From the NCBI RefSeq assembly GCF_001420695.1, contig NZ_LJJB01000010.1, positions 796,131-860,130 of the forward strand: 64,000 nt of DNA, read 5' to 3'. The position numbers and the translations under genes are program-made. The notes beneath the pieces were generated by a model. It did no database searches. It had not been told where the DNA came from and saw nothing but the letters and a program-made list of their open reading frames with translations. This DNA comes from Brevibacillus choshinensis (GTDB lineage Bacteria > Bacillota > Bacilli > Brevibacillales > Brevibacillaceae). Shown one piece after another: positions 1 to 9,842 of the stretch (positions within the stretch are counted from its first letter, which is position 1; each line of letters begins with the position of its first letter).

Positions 1-542
1 CCAAAGCATCCGGTGTTTCACTCGGGATTTTACACTATTATTTTGCCAGCAAGGAAGATCTTCTGCTCGCTGTCATCGCTAGCTACAAGGACAGCTTTAT
101 TCAGGAGTTGGAGACGGCCGTTGTGAATGCCTCGCCCCAAAGATGGCTGGAACAGTTGTTGGAGGTACTGCACCATTCTTTGACGAAAAAAAAGGCGCTG
201 CACCGCCTCTGGTACGACTTACAAGTACAGGCCATGTACGTCCCGGCCTTTCGCCACCACGTCAACGAGATACGAGCCCGCCTACACGATCTGATCGCCC
301 GTTTAGTGAGGCAATTTTTCCCTCCTGCCACTCATTCCATGAGTATGAGCGTAGATGGTGCTGTCTCCCTGATTTACGCTCAAGTCGACGGACTATTCTT
401 GCAATCCATACTGGAGGAGGCCACCACTCCCGAAAACGCATTGTCCCGTTTTGAGCAGACACTCCTACAGCTTTTACACATGATGTTCATTCCGATTACT
501 ACCACCACCACCCCCATCCCTACGAAAAGAGGTGCTTTCTGA
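1..542 (+). CDS. TetR/AcrR family transcriptional regulator, C-terminal part (5' end outside window)
   Basis: The open frame runs in from the left edge, so the start codon is missing. The first residues read KASGVSLGILHYYFASKEDL, which is the end of a TetR-type helix-turn-helix (recognition helix followed by the YYF..K..L signature). The rest is a mostly helical ligand-binding domain of about 160 residues without motifs I can assign. The TGA stop overlaps the ATG of the aldehyde dehydrogenase by one base, so the two genes are translationally coupled. TetR proteins are usually repressors of their own operon, so this one probably senses a substrate or product of the dehydrogenase. That link is inference from position. 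Confidence 0.9.
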   Translation, partial: KASGVSLGILHYYFASKEDLLLAVIASYKDSFIQELETAVVNASPQRWLEQLLEVLHHSLTKKKALHRLWYDLQVQAMYVPAFRHHVNEIRARLHDLIARLVRQFFPPATHSMSMSVDGAVSLIYAQVDGLFLQSILEEATTPENALSRFEQTLLQLLHMMFIPITTTTTPIPTKRGAF

Positions 543-2077
543 TGGCTATACTCTCTCTTCAAAACCCGGCTACAGGCGAATCGCTGGGTACGCTGGCTGA
601 AGCCACTCCCGAACAGATCCATCAGACAATGGAGAGTGCCCGTGGAGCGTTTGCTTCCTGGTCGCAGACCTCCCTGTCCGAGCGACTGGACTATCTGGTC
701 CGACTCCGCCACTATCTTGTCGAACACGGTGAAGAGCTCGCTCTCCAAATCAGTCAGGATACCGGAAAGGTCACTCTCGAAGCCTTCATGACGGAGATCT
801 TCGTCACTGTCGATACCATCCGTTTTTACGAAAAAAATGCACACCGCATGTTGTCTTCGCAAAAGGTTCCTACCAATCTAGTGCTCTGGCCAAAAAAATC
901 GTACATTCACTACAAACCAATGGGCGTCGTGGCTGTCATTTCCCCCTGGAATTATCCTTTCCAGCTCGCCATGATTCCCGTCCTGTCTGCTCTCGTCGCA
1001 GGAAACACCGTGATTCTGAAGCCTTCGGAAGTGACACCCTCTACGGGCTTGCTCATCGAAGAGCTGTTCCGGGCAGTCCCTTTGCCGAAGGGCGTCGTCT
1101 CTGTGCTGCACGGTGGACGAGAAGTGGGACAGGCGCTCGTAACGGAGCGCCCTGACAAAATCTTTTTCACAGGCTCTGTAGCGACTGGCAAGAAAATCAT
1201 GGCGGCTGCGGCAGAGCATCTGATTCCTGTCGAGCTGGAGCTAGGCGGCAAAGACCCGATGATCGTACTGGAGGATGCTCATCTGGAGCGGGCAGCCAAT
1301 GCAGCTGTCTGGGGAGCCTTTACCAACTCCGGTCAAGTATGTATGTCGGTCGAACGCCTCTATGTACACGAGAGCATTTATCCAGACTTTCTAGCGCTTG
1401 TCACGAAAAAAGCTTCTGCCCTGCGTCAAGGCTATCCTGATCAGGCAGAAGTCGGCTCGATGACTTCGCCTCAGCAGATTGGAATCGTACGACAGCATGT
1501 GGAAGAGGCACTGGCAAAAGGGGCAACCGCTGTGATTGGGGGTCAATTCCCCGTTACCTCCGACAGCATGTTTTTGCCTCCAACCATTCTCACCAATGTC
1601 ACGTCAGACATGAAAATCATGCAGGAAGAAACGTTTGGCCCCATTCTCCCGATCATGACCTTTTCCCACGAGGAGGAAGCGATTCGTCTGGCAAACGCCT
1701 CACCCTACGGTTTGAATGCATCTGTCTGGTCAAGGGACAAAACGCGAGCGCGGCGCGTCGCGGAAAAACTGGAGAGCGGAAATGTGTGTATGAATGACGT
1801 CATTATCAGTTACGCCAATCCCTACCTTCCGTTTGGCGGCGTAAAAAGCAGCGGCATTGGCCGGTACCGCGGTCCATCTGGCTTGCAAGCATTCACCCAC
1901 AGCATCTCCATTATTCACGACCCGGGTACCCGAAAACGGGAAGTTAACTGGTATCCGTACACTGAGGATCAGAGAAGGCTTTTTGTTGGCCTGACCGACT
2001 TCCTCTACGCCCGAAAACGCAAGTGGAATCGTGGCGTGCTGGGAGCCATTTGGCGTGAATTAAAGCGGTTGTTTTAG
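542..2077 (+). CDS. NAD(P)-dependent aldehyde dehydrogenase, long-chain/fatty aldehyde type
   Basis: A 511-residue ALDH superfamily enzyme that oxidises an aldehyde to its acid. Visible motifs are the PWNYPFQ cofactor region, the general base Glu233 in ELGGK, and the catalytic Cys267 in SGQVC; the 34-residue Glu-Cys spacing is the normal one. After the conserved FGGVKSSGIGRY block there is an extra basic/aromatic tail of about 50 residues ending in WRELKRLF, longer than in soluble ALDHs. Such tails occur in class-3 fatty aldehyde dehydrogenases and may hold the enzyme at the membrane. The start overlaps the stop of the TetR gene. The substrate is unknown; a medium or long-chain aldehyde is my guess from the tail. 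Confidence 0.92.
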   Translation: MAILSLQNPATGESLGTLAEATPEQIHQTMESARGAFASWSQTSLSERLDYLVRLRHYLVEHGEELALQISQDTGKVTLEAFMTEIFVTVDTIRFYEKNAHRMLSSQKVPTNLVLWPKKSYIHYKPMGVVAVISPWNYPFQLAMIPVLSALVAGNTVILKPSEVTPSTGLLIEELFRAVPLPKGVVSVLHGGREVGQALVTERPDKIFFTGSVATGKKIMAAAAEHLIPVELELGGKDPMIVLEDAHLERAANAAVWGAFTNSGQVCMSVERLYVHESIYPDFLALVTKKASALRQGYPDQAEVGSMTSPQQIGIVRQHVEEALAKGATAVIGGQFPVTSDSMFLPPTILTNVTSDMKIMQEETFGPILPIMTFSHEEEAIRLANASPYGLNASVWSRDKTRARRVAEKLESGNVCMNDVIISYANPYLPFGGVKSSGIGRYRGPSGLQAFTHSISIIHDPGTRKREVNWYPYTEDQRRLFVGLTDFLYARKRKWNRGVLGAIWRELKRLF

Positions 2078-2083
2078 CATTCG

Positions 2084-3244
2084 CTAGTCCATCGTTCCAA
2101 ATCCGATGATTTCTATGCTGACTTGCACATCGAATTCGGCCTTCTGATAGAGTTTCAGCCCAACTGTACGGTTCCAAGCACCATGGTACTTTTGTCGTAG
2201 ACTCTCCTCCAGCTGGGCCGGATCGATATTTGCTTTCTGTAATCGATCGAGCATCAATGTCGCTTCCTTCTTGATTTGTGCTTCTAGTTGGGTTTTCAGC
2301 GCATCAAATTGCGCCTTCTTTTCCAGATCTTTCGTTCCCGTATACCCAACCAGTGAAGCACGCATCTCTAGGCTGATATGAATCAGCGGTTTCGTTTGGC
2401 TGCCGTTGCTTCTGACTCTTCCCTTTGCCCAGACGAAATCAAGTACGATCTGCTCTTCTTTCTGTTCTGAGCTCTTTTCCGCAGACACCCCTTCTATTTT
2501 CGTCCCTTTCTTCTCCTTCTTCGGAAATGTAAAGTTCATACGGGGAAGCCTGCCCCGGCCTACCATCGCCTGAACCAGCTTGCCTTCTCGCTGGGACATA
2601 TAGTCAATCATTTTATCCCCACGAAACAAGGCGACTCTCCACACCTCGACATCCTCCCCACGTTTCACCAAATAGGGCAGATTCGGATCGCATACCTCAC
2701 TGGTCAACATGTAGACGAAGTCCTTGATACTAGCAAAGGAAGTAAACGCCGTCTCCACACGAGGACGCAGAAGATTGTTCAAATAGGTGTTTAATTCCGG
2801 CTTGTGCTTGAATTCTCCCCGGATGACATCCTCCGCTCTGCCTTTCACAATAGCCACAAACACATTTTCTCCGACGATCGGATTGCGGTACAAATCCAAA
2901 AGCACCTTGCTAAGTCCTACCTTGCGCGCGTATTCCTCGCTAAAAAGAATGACACGCAGCTGCGAAAGAGACATCGTTCGCTCCGCCATGGTAGAGAGCA
3001 TCACCATTGCCTCACTTGTCACACTTGCATTTGTGGTATAGGTCTGCGTCATTTCCTTATCGCGACTAGAGGGAACAGGGATGGATACACTCACCTTCAC
3101 ATCTTGATCCCCTGTGTAATCGAATCCAATAACACCAATCATCGCCATATCTTCCAGCGATGGTTTCTCAAACTCCGGTGCACATCCACCAAGGCAGATT
3201 ACGGCTATCAAAGCCACAGACATGAAGATTCCCAGCCTCTTCAT
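2084..3244 (-). CDS. Ger(x)C family spore germination lipoprotein
   Basis: The C subunit of a GerA-type nutrient germinant receptor, a lipoprotein on the outer face of the spore inner membrane. The 386-residue protein starts with a lipoprotein signal whose lipobox LGGC places the lipidated cysteine at residue 21. It then has the typical GerC opening (MAMIGVIGFDYTG) and the conserved C-terminal part with GAWNRTVGLKLYQKAEFDVQ. Its ATG overlaps the stop of the permease gene (ATGA), so it is the last cistron of a gerA-gerB-gerC operon. It ends 6 bp from the stop of the convergent aldehyde dehydrogenase, with no obvious terminator between them. Confidence 0.95.
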   Translation of the reverse strand: MKRLGIFMSVALIAVICLGGCAPEFEKPSLEDMAMIGVIGFDYTGDQDVKVSVSIPVPSSRDKEMTQTYTTNASVTSEAMVMLSTMAERTMSLSQLRVILFSEEYARKVGLSKVLLDLYRNPIVGENVFVAIVKGRAEDVIRGEFKHKPELNTYLNNLLRPRVETAFTSFASIKDFVYMLTSEVCDPNLPYLVKRGEDVEVWRVALFRGDKMIDYMSQREGKLVQAMVGRGRLPRMNFTFPKKEKKGTKIEGVSAEKSSEQKEEQIVLDFVWAKGRVRSNGSQTKPLIHISLEMRASLVGYTGTKDLEKKAQFDALKTQLEAQIKKEATLMLDRLQKANIDPAQLEESLRQKYHGAWNRTVGLKLYQKAEFDVQVSIEIIGFGTMD

Positions 3245-4329
3245 ACTACCTTCCCTCTACCTTCACCTCGGATGGCATGAACAAGAAGTAAAAAAATGGG
3301 CCACAGGATCACGCCGTATCCCATGTAGACTGTGACTTTGTGGTACAGGAATTGCTGGATTTCCATCGTAAGAGGACCGCGGATCATGAAATACGAGATT
3401 ATCGCCGGCAACAGGAGATGCCACAATTTCTTGTGCCCTACTAATTCCTCTATCCCTTTGCGAGCAGCCCATAAATACGCCGCACATGTGCTCAAAACGA
3501 GAAAGACCCATATGCCTATCCCCAGATTTTCTATCCGCTCCATAAAGGAAAGCTCTACTGCCTTGAACAGGTTCAAAATGGGATAGATCAAATGCTCCAT
3601 CTCCCACACGGAAAAGTAAGCCACGCTGGTGAGCAGAATCAGCACGTAAAACAGAACGACCAACCAGACTCCGATCAGGACATGACGCATTGCTTTGTCC
3701 TTCTGTTGAATATACGGATAGTAAATAAGCACGAGCTCATAGCCAAACATGCTAGCAAACGAATGGTTTAACGCATCGAGAACGTCTGCGATATTGGTAT
3801 TAAACAAAGGAAAGATATGCGTGAATCCTCCTTTTTGAAACCCCCACTGCAGGTAGTAAACCATCCAACCGGTAAAAAAGAAGGATATCAAGCAGAAGCG
3901 CGCCACCAGCTTGATCCCGCCATTTGTAATATAGAGCATCACCAACGTAAGACCTATCAATGGCAACGTGACCGTCTGATTGCTCAGCATCGAAGTTTGA
4001 ACCAGCCGTATATAACCTGAGTTGATTGTCGACACATTTAGGATGGCATAGATGATAACCAACAAGTTTGCGTATCTTCCTAGCCATTTTCCTAACAATA
4101 TTTCATTGATCCGAAACAAGGAATCCTCTGGGTATCGTTTGCACAGAGCAATCATCGGTATGAGCGTAAGTGAAACGATGGCACCCAATACAAATGGAAT
4201 CCACCATTGGTTGTAGCCCATTTTGCTGACAGAATGGCTCAGCATGAGCAGATTGACGCCGATACACGTATTTAGAACCAAGCCAATCACATGATAGGGA
4301 TTGAGGTTATGAATCTTCCCACGGTCCAT
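3241..4329 (-). CDS. GerAB-type spore germination permease subunit
   Basis: A 362-residue integral membrane protein of the APC-like GerB family with about ten hydrophobic segments. In the GerA-type receptors of Bacillus this subunit binds the germinant amino acid or sugar. Typical features are the N-terminal YHVIGLVLNTCIGVNLL segment and the middle ELVLIYYPYIQQ stretch. The start is supported by GAGGAG eight bases upstream. It lies 5 bp after the gerA-type gene and overlaps the gerC-type gene by 4 bp, so the subunits should be made together. The germinant cannot be read from the sequence. Confidence 0.94.
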   Translation of the reverse strand: MDRGKIHNLNPYHVIGLVLNTCIGVNLLMLSHSVSKMGYNQWWIPFVLGAIVSLTLIPMIALCKRYPEDSLFRINEILLGKWLGRYANLLVIIYAILNVSTINSGYIRLVQTSMLSNQTVTLPLIGLTLVMLYITNGGIKLVARFCLISFFFTGWMVYYLQWGFQKGGFTHIFPLFNTNIADVLDALNHSFASMFGYELVLIYYPYIQQKDKAMRHVLIGVWLVVLFYVLILLTSVAYFSVWEMEHLIYPILNLFKAVELSFMERIENLGIGIWVFLVLSTCAAYLWAARKGIEELVGHKKLWHLLLPAIISYFMIRGPLTMEIQQFLYHKVTVYMGYGVILWPIFLLLVHAIRGEGRGKVV

Positions 4330-4334
4330 CTAAC

Positions 4335-5927
4335 CTACTCCTCGCCAATCGGCCTCGCTTTCTTCCGTTTCGCTCGAGACATGCCACTGCGATCAATAAT
4401 GAATTTCATTGGTGTACGGATGAGACTGTTCATCAAGTCTGTCCACTTTCTCGGCACTCCTGCTGTCATGTAAGGCGCGCCCAGTGAAGTCAAATCCAGT
4501 AGATGAGCAAATAAAAAGGCAAGCATCAGCATCTGACCGTACATCCCGAGGACTCCTGCGATAAGAATAAATCCGTAACGTACGAGGCGAATCGCATTGC
4601 TCATCAGAAAGTTGGGTGGGACAAATGAAAGCAGAGCCGAAACAGAAACCAGAACAATCAGGATGTTACTGGCCAACCCTGCTTGAACGGACGCAGTTCC
4701 GATTACGATACCACCTACGATACCGATCGTTTGTCCGATTTTGGTCGGCATCCGAATTCCTGCTTCACGCAAAATTTCGATGATCAACTCAATAAAAACG
4801 ACTTCCACTACTGGCGGAAATGGTACCCTACTCCTGGATTCGGAGAGGATCGTGAGCAAGGCAGGCGGCAGCATTTCGGGATGGTAGGTGAGAACAGACA
4901 CGTAACTGGAGGTCAGCATGATCGTTACGAACAGACCGAAAAAGCGAATAATCCGCAACAGACTCGCCGTAGACCAGCGATTATAGAAATCTTCCGGACT
5001 GCTAAACATCTCTAAAAAGGAGGTTGGACAGATCGCAGCATCCGGACTTCCGTTCAGGAGTATGAGGATTCTCCCATCCAATAAGGCAGCGGTAGCATTG
5101 TCAGGCCTGTTGGTAAGACCGAATTGCGGAAAAGGTGAATATGGTTTGTCTTCCAACGCTTGTTTTAATATCGGCATGCCAACAAAGCCTTGGTATACGA
5201 CATTGTTGATTCGTTCCTTCACTCGTTCCACGTTTTCGGGATTTGCGATATCTTCCATGTAAATAACGGTTACCCGGTTATGTGTTTCAGTTCCGACAGT
5301 AGAAGCGACGATCTTCAAGTTGGGTGAAGCGATTCTGCGCCGTAGCAAGGACAGATTGATTTCCAGCATTTCAACAAAAGAGTCTTGCGGTCCAAGAACA
5401 GTCGATTCATTCTCGGATTTGGAAATGGAGCGATGCTCCACATGAAATGTATTGACTTGCAGAATAAGATTTCGGTCGAGAAAGAACAGAATCGTGTGCC
5501 CCCGAAGCAAGTTGTTCATCAGGAGCGATACGTCATCGGACTCATTCGGTTGAGCGAATGGAAGTACCTGTAACGGATCTCTGCCGTCTGAGCGCTGCAA
5601 GGGCAAAAATATCATTTCATACAATTGGGCCGAGTCTACCATGGTATCCAGATAAAAAACGTGCACTCTCTCACCGTTTATGTTCATCGCAAAGCTGCTG
5701 AGGTCATCCACATTATTTAGTTTCTCTTTTATCTGATCAGGAGTAATTTTGCCGCCTCGCTCATTGGGAGAGTAGGTGTAGCCCTCCGTCGAAGCGAGCA
5801 CCTCCTCTACTTGCTTTCTCCACCATTCAGTTGGCTTCACCATGGAATCCCCAACCTTTACAGGAAAATCCTTCTTACTCTGCCCTGCTGTGGGGAATTT
5901 ATCCATTAGAAAACTTGGCCACGCCAA
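4335..5927 (-). CDS. GerA family spore germination protein (A subunit)
   Basis: The A subunit of a Ger receptor, 530 residues: a large hydrophilic N-terminal domain (about 1-330) followed by a cluster of transmembrane segments (about 335-490). Family signatures include SENESTVLGPQDSFVE, NLSLLRRRI, the VEDK-like ALEDKPYSPFP and the membrane part beginning RIIRFFGLFVTIML. It is the first cistron of the operon. The annotated start is a TTG with only a weak GAAGG nearby; an internal ATG seven codons later (5906) has no better site, so the exact start is open. The promoter should be forespore-specific (SigG) by analogy, but I could not define it. A decayed copy of the same family lies at 40945-41630. 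Confidence 0.95.
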   Translation of the reverse strand: MAWPSFLMDKFPTAGQSKKDFPVKVGDSMVKPTEWWRKQVEEVLASTEGYTYSPNERGGKITPDQIKEKLNNVDDLSSFAMNINGERVHVFYLDTMVDSAQLYEMIFLPLQRSDGRDPLQVLPFAQPNESDDVSLLMNNLLRGHTILFFLDRNLILQVNTFHVEHRSISKSENESTVLGPQDSFVEMLEINLSLLRRRIASPNLKIVASTVGTETHNRVTVIYMEDIANPENVERVKERINNVVYQGFVGMPILKQALEDKPYSPFPQFGLTNRPDNATAALLDGRILILLNGSPDAAICPTSFLEMFSSPEDFYNRWSTASLLRIIRFFGLFVTIMLTSSYVSVLTYHPEMLPPALLTILSESRSRVPFPPVVEVVFIELIIEILREAGIRMPTKIGQTIGIVGGIVIGTASVQAGLASNILIVLVSVSALLSFVPPNFLMSNAIRLVRYGFILIAGVLGMYGQMLMLAFLFAHLLDLTSLGAPYMTAGVPRKWTDLMNSLIRTPMKFIIDRSGMSRAKRKKARPIGEE

Positions 5928-5994
5928 GCCTTCGGTGGAGCCTTAGTTGCCCTTATACTGGATAAGAAACTTATGCATTCTTATCTGTAGAACG

Positions 5995-6021
5995 AAAAAA
6001 GGACGCACGGGGCGCCCTTCC
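5995..6021 (-). terminator. Rho-independent terminator of the riboflavin operon
   Basis: On the minus strand, AAGGGCGC and GCGTCCTT pair around a short loop and are followed by six T. It lies just after the ribH stop and before the ger operon. Confidence 0.85.
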
Positions 6022-6035
6022 TCTGATACTTGATT

Positions 6036-6500
6036 TTAAGCAAACTGTCGGGAGAGATTTGCCATTTCGATCGCGGCAGCTGCTGCCTCCCAGCCTTTGT
6101 TCCCAGCCTTCGTTCCAGCCCGCTCAATTGCCTGTTCGATGGAGTCCGTCGTCAGGACGCCGAAGATCACCGGAATGCCTGTTGTCAGTGAGAGAGAGGC
6201 AACACCTTTTGCCGTCTCGCTGCAGACGTAATCAAAATGAGGTGTCGCCCCGCGAATGACTGCTCCCAGCGTCACAACAGCATCATAGCGACCCGACTCC
6301 GCCATTTTCTTGGCGATGAGTGGAATTTCAAAGGCTCCTGGCACCCATGCCACATCGACGTTTTCTTCTTCTACGCCGTGTCGTTTCAGAGCATCCAAAG
6401 CGCCACCAACCAGCTTGCTGACGATCAATTCATTAAAGCGTCCTGCCACGATCCCTACGCGTAATCCGGTGCCTACCAAATGTCCTTCAAATGTTTTCAT
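6036..6500 (-). CDS. ribH: 6,7-dimethyl-8-ribityllumazine synthase
   Basis: Joins 5-amino-6-ribitylamino-uracil with 3,4-dihydroxy-2-butanone 4-phosphate to make lumazine, the penultimate riboflavin step. The 154-residue length is standard. Typical motifs are [11 protein letters not shown], the [10 protein letters not shown] substrate loop, [14 protein letters not shown] and [11 protein letters not shown]. Family members assemble as 60-subunit capsids, sometimes enclosing riboflavin synthase. It is the last gene of ribD-ribE-ribBA-ribH, 14 bp after ribBA, and is followed by a terminator. Confidence 0.98.
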   Translation of the reverse strand: MKTFEGHLVGTGLRVGIVAGRFNELIVSKLVGGALDALKRHGVEEENVDVAWVPGAFEIPLIAKKMAESGRYDAVVTLGAVIRGATPHFDYVCSETAKGVASLSLTTGIPVIFGVLTTDSIEQAIERAGTKAGNKGWEAAAAAIEMANLSRQFA

Positions 6501-6514
6501 GTCTCTTCCACTCC

Positions 6515-7714
6515 CTATCGATGTAGTTGAAGCAGGTGACCCAGCTTCTCTTGTTTGGTTGCTAGATATTTTTCGTTATGCGGATGTTCTGGCATCTGAA
6601 TCGGTACTCGTTCTTCAACTTTCAAGCCGTAGCCATCCAACCCGCGTATTTTCCGTGGATTATTGGTCAAAAGTCGCATCCGGTGCACGCCCAGGTCTCT
6701 CAAGATTTGTGCACCTACCCCGTAATCTCTCAGATCGGCAGCAAATCCCAGCTTTTCGTTTGCCTCGACCGTATCCATGCCTTCTTCCTGGAGCTGATAG
6801 GCACGCAGCTTGTTGATGAGACCAATCCCACGCCCCTCCTGCCGCATGTACAACAGGACACCGCGACCTTCTGCCTCGATCTGCTCGAGAGCCGTATGCA
6901 GCTGCGGCCCACAATCACAACGGTACGAACCGAAAATATCGCCAGTCAGACACTCGGAATGCACGCGAACCAGGATCTGCCCTTCCGGTGAAATGTTCCC
7001 CTTGATCAAAGCGACATGTTCTTTTCCATCGAGCTCATTTGTATAGGCTGCTATACGAAAATCACCATAGATCGTAGGAAGCTGGACTTCGACCTCCTTT
7101 TTGACCAATGACTCTCGTGCCATCCGGTAGCGGATCAGATCCGCAATCGTAATCAGCTTGAGGTCGAACCGACGTGCGATTTCCTCGAGCTGTGGCAGAC
7201 GTGCCATGGATCCGTCCTCGTTCATGATCTCGCAGATAACGCCGGCCGGTGACGCTCCTGTCAGCTGCGCAAGATCAACAGCCGCTTCGGTATGTCCCGC
7301 TCTGCGCAAGACTCCTCCCGCCTTGGCAATCAGCGGAAAAATATGACCAGGACGTCTGAAGTCTTCCGCTGTTTTGTTTTCATCCAGCATGGCAAACACC
7401 GTTTGAGACCGTTCATGTGCTGAGATGCCGGTATGCGTGCTCTGTTCATCAATCGAAACAGTAAAAGCAGTTCCATGTGAGTCCGTATTCACTTCAACCA
7501 TTGGCTTCAGGCGCAACCGAGCTGCGCGCTCCTCCGTAACCGGAACGCAGACCAGTCCCCGTCCATGCGTCACCATGAAATTGATCATCTCGGGAGTCGC
7601 CGCTTCAGCTAGGCATACAAAATCGCCTTCGTTTTCCCGATCCTCGTCGTCTACCACAATCACTGCCTTTCCCTGACGCAAATCCTCCAAAGCTGCTTCT
7701 ATGCTGTCAAACAT
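6515..7714 (-). CDS. ribBA: Bifunctional 3,4-dihydroxy-2-butanone-4-phosphate synthase / GTP cyclohydrolase II
   Basis: Supplies both precursors of the riboflavin pathway. The N-terminal half (about 1-200) is DHBP synthase with [11 protein letters not shown] and the [10 protein letters not shown] loop. The C-terminal half is GTP cyclohydrolase II with zinc-binding cysteines in [17 protein letters not shown] and the [10 protein letters not shown] motif. I start it at the ATG at 7714 (MFDSIEAAL), which has AGGAGGG upstream; an earlier start at 7738 would overlap ribE and lacks a site. The product is then 399 residues, the normal size. Confidence 0.98.
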   Translation of the reverse strand: MFDSIEAALEDLRQGKAVIVVDDEDRENEGDFVCLAEAATPEMINFMVTHGRGLVCVPVTEERAARLRLKPMVEVNTDSHGTAFTVSIDEQSTHTGISAHERSQTVFAMLDENKTAEDFRRPGHIFPLIAKAGGVLRRAGHTEAAVDLAQLTGASPAGVICEIMNEDGSMARLPQLEEIARRFDLKLITIADLIRYRMARESLVKKEVEVQLPTIYGDFRIAAYTNELDGKEHVALIKGNISPEGQILVRVHSECLTGDIFGSYRCDCGPQLHTALEQIEAEGRGVLLYMRQEGRGIGLINKLRAYQLQEEGMDTVEANEKLGFAADLRDYGVGAQILRDLGVHRMRLLTNNPRKIRGLDGYGLKVEERVPIQMPEHPHNEKYLATKQEKLGHLLQLHR

Positions 7715-7727
7715 GGTTCTCCCTCCT

Positions 7728-8399
7728 CTATTTGGCAAATCCGTTATCTTGTAAAAATGCCAGACTCAATCGAGATGACGGCTCCGCGCGTACGTCCGCC
7801 TCATATGTTGCTCGTACTCCCATCAAACGCTCCACATATTTGCCGATAACATCCGCTTCCAGGTTCACCTGGTCACCTACTTTACGATCTTGCAGGCTCG
7901 TTTCCGCCAAAGTATGAGGGATGATCGAGACTGAAAAATCGTTCTCATTCACATCCACAACGGTCAGGCTAATGCCGTCGATACAAATAGAGCCACGTGG
8001 GATTACGTATTTCAAGAGAGACGAATCTGCTGCAATCCGAAACAATACGGCATTCGCGTGTGGCTGACGGGAAACGATCGTCCCCGTATCATCCACATGG
8101 CCAGAAACGATGTGTCCGCCAAAACGGTCGCCGAGGCGCATGGCCCGCTCCAGATTAACCCTCTGTCCCTGCCTCAATTGGCGCAAGCTCGTTTTGTTTA
8201 GCGTCTCGGGCATGACATCCACCGTGAAATGGCGAGACGTATAAGAGGTGACGGTGAGGCAAATGCCGTTCACTGAAATACTGTCGCCTGTTTTCACACC
8301 TTCGAGCACACGCGCTGCCCGAATGACGAGCCGACTCGCCTGCCCACTGCCAGTCATTGCCTCCAGTGTGCCTACTTCTTCTATCAATCCCGTAAACAT
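7728..8399 (-). CDS. ribE: Riboflavin synthase, alpha subunit
   Basis: Dismutates two lumazine molecules into riboflavin and a pyrimidine that is recycled. The 223-residue protein has two tandem lumazine-binding repeats: the first begins FTGLIEEVG and contains GICLTV, the second contains GISLTVV. I chose the ATG at 8399 because FTGLIEEVG is the universal N-terminus and GAGGTGAG lies just upstream; the longer reading from 8435 runs into the end of ribD. It lies between ribD and ribBA, 13 bp from the latter. Confidence 0.97.
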   Translation of the reverse strand: MFTGLIEEVGTLEAMTGSGQASRLVIRAARVLEGVKTGDSISVNGICLTVTSYTSRHFTVDVMPETLNKTSLRQLRQGQRVNLERAMRLGDRFGGHIVSGHVDDTGTIVSRQPHANAVLFRIAADSSLLKYVIPRGSICIDGISLTVVDVNENDFSVSIIPHTLAETSLQDRKVGDQVNLEADVIGKYVERLMGVRATYEADVRAEPSSRLSLAFLQDNGFAK

Positions 8400-8425
8400 G
8401 ATTTCTCTCACCTCGATTGATTGAG

Positions 8426-9526
8426 CTACTCCCATTGCGGGTAGCCAATGATACGTACATCTTGTTCGTTCACTTGCTCGATGGATAGATTAGTTAGGCT
8501 CACCGCCTCATCCATAGTGGCAAAGCCTGTCCCTCCAAATGGAGTAGGAGCCTGGCTGCCACCGACCAGCTTCAACGAGACGTAGCTAATGATTTTCTGT
8601 ATGGCCCTCGCTCGCAAAAAGGAGCCATTTACTTCTGCTCCCCCTTCCACCAAAAGAGAGGTAATGCCCAGCTCACCTAATCGCTTCAATACGTCAGTCA
8701 CCAAGAGGGGAGCATCCAACGTGATCAGCGTCACACCTTTTGCATGGGAAAGTGTACGGCGCCTCTCCTCTGGCGCAGACGGAGTGGTAATGATCCAGGT
8801 AGGCGCAGCTTGATCTTGTAAAAGGCGGGCATTCAGTGGCGTACGCAACTGACTGTCCAGAATGACCCGCACGGGTTGCCGACCGTACAGCTCTCCCTGT
8901 ACACGAGCCGTGAGCTCTGGATCATCCGCCAAGACAGTGCCCACACCGACCAATATGGCATCGTGCGTCCTGCGCAGCTCGTGGACCTCACTTCGAGCTG
9001 CTTCCCCCGTGATCCAGCGACTATGTCCCGTGACTGTCGCGATTTTCCCATCCAGCGTACTCGCCGTTTTCACGGTGACAAAAGGGAGCCTTGTCTGGAT
9101 GTAGTGAAAAAAGACTTCATTGAGCTTTTTCGCTTCCTGCTCACGCACACCAATCCGCACATCAATTCCCGCTACGCGCAGGACGTCGATTCCTTTTCCG
9201 GCCACCATTGGATTCGGGTCCAAAACGGCGACCACCACCCGAGAGATTCCTGAAGCCACGACTGCTTCCGCGCATGGCGGTGTCTTCCCATGATGACTGC
9301 AAGGCTCTAGTGTCACATACAAGGTCGCACCCTTCGCTTGCTCACCTGCCATACGCAGCGCGTGCACCTCTGCATGCGGTTCTCCTGCCCTCAGATGTGC
9401 TCCCATGCCGACGACCTGACCGTTTTTGACGACCACAGCTCCGACCAGCGGATTGGGGCTCGTCTGTCCTCTCGCCGTTCGTGCCAGCTCCAACGCCATT
9501 TCCATGAAGCGTGTGTCTTGTTCCAT
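8426..9526 (-). CDS. ribD: Bifunctional diaminohydroxyphosphoribosylaminopyrimidine deaminase / 5-amino-6-(5-phosphoribosylamino)uracil reductase
   Basis: Performs the deaminase and reductase steps after GTP cyclohydrolase II. The N-terminal deaminase domain has the zinc site His51-Ala-Glu53 with Cys76 and Cys85. The C-terminal reductase domain (about 145-366) has the KTASTLDGKIAT start, the GVGTVLADDPELT loop and LLVEGGAEVNGSF. The 366-residue length is typical. It is the first gene of the operon, and the leader (9527-10126) carries two FMN riboswitches, so expression should fall when FMN is plentiful. Confidence 0.97.
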   Translation of the reverse strand: MEQDTRFMEMALELARTARGQTSPNPLVGAVVVKNGQVVGMGAHLRAGEPHAEVHALRMAGEQAKGATLYVTLEPCSHHGKTPPCAEAVVASGISRVVVAVLDPNPMVAGKGIDVLRVAGIDVRIGVREQEAKKLNEVFFHYIQTRLPFVTVKTASTLDGKIATVTGHSRWITGEAARSEVHELRRTHDAILVGVGTVLADDPELTARVQGELYGRQPVRVILDSQLRTPLNARLLQDQAAPTWIITTPSAPEERRRTLSHAKGVTLITLDAPLLVTDVLKRLGELGITSLLVEGGAEVNGSFLRARAIQKIISYVSLKLVGGSQAPTPFGGTGFATMDEAVSLTNLSIEQVNEQDVRIIGYPQWE

Positions 9527-9561
9527 CTCTCTCTCCTATCCCTCTAGATTCCAGCCAAAGC

Positions 9562-9592
9562 AAAAAGCCCTCGAAACCTTTCGTTTCAGGGC
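9562..9592 (-). terminator. Riboswitch-controlled terminator 2 (next to ribD)
   Basis: On the minus strand GCCCT-GAAAC pairs with GTTTC-AGGGC, with a one-base bulge, and is followed by TTTTT. It lies between the downstream FMN aptamer and the ribD ribosome site, the usual place for an attenuator. Confidence 0.85.
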
Positions 9593-9657
9593 ATAGGGAA
9601 AGAAGCCTTGCTCCACCCGTTTTTTCGAAAAAACAAATGAAGAAAGCACTTTGCATC

Positions 9658-9793
9658 TTCTCCCATCCGGACTGTACCGTCGGCTCTGGATTCTCACCAG
9701 ATCAGTCGCTTTTCCTTGTGCGGTTCAGCGAGTCGCGGGCTCGGACGCAGCTGCGTCATTACCGCCGGTCAGGAATTACACCCTGCCCTGAAG
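9658..9793 (-). ncRNA. FMN riboswitch (RFN element), downstream copy
   Basis: The minus strand shows the conserved FMN aptamer order: CTTCAGGGCAGGGTG at the 5' end, ACCGGCGGTAATGAC, AGCCCGCGA, then GGTGAGAATCC, GCCGACGGTACAGTC and CGGATGGGAGAAGATG at the 3' end. A full set of peripheral stems is present. It is followed after about 65 bases by terminator 2 and then ribD. FMN binding favours the terminator in known RFN elements of this arrangement. Confidence 0.97.
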
Positions 9794-9842
9794 TTGCTAC
9801 ATATGAAGTTCCTGCTGTACTGTGTTTCCCTCCCTTGTGAAA

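Noticed and set aside
5928-5994. SigG promoter of the ger operon
   Set aside because: A TGCATA -35-like hexamer exists, but no good -10 lies at 17-18 bases, so I do not call it.
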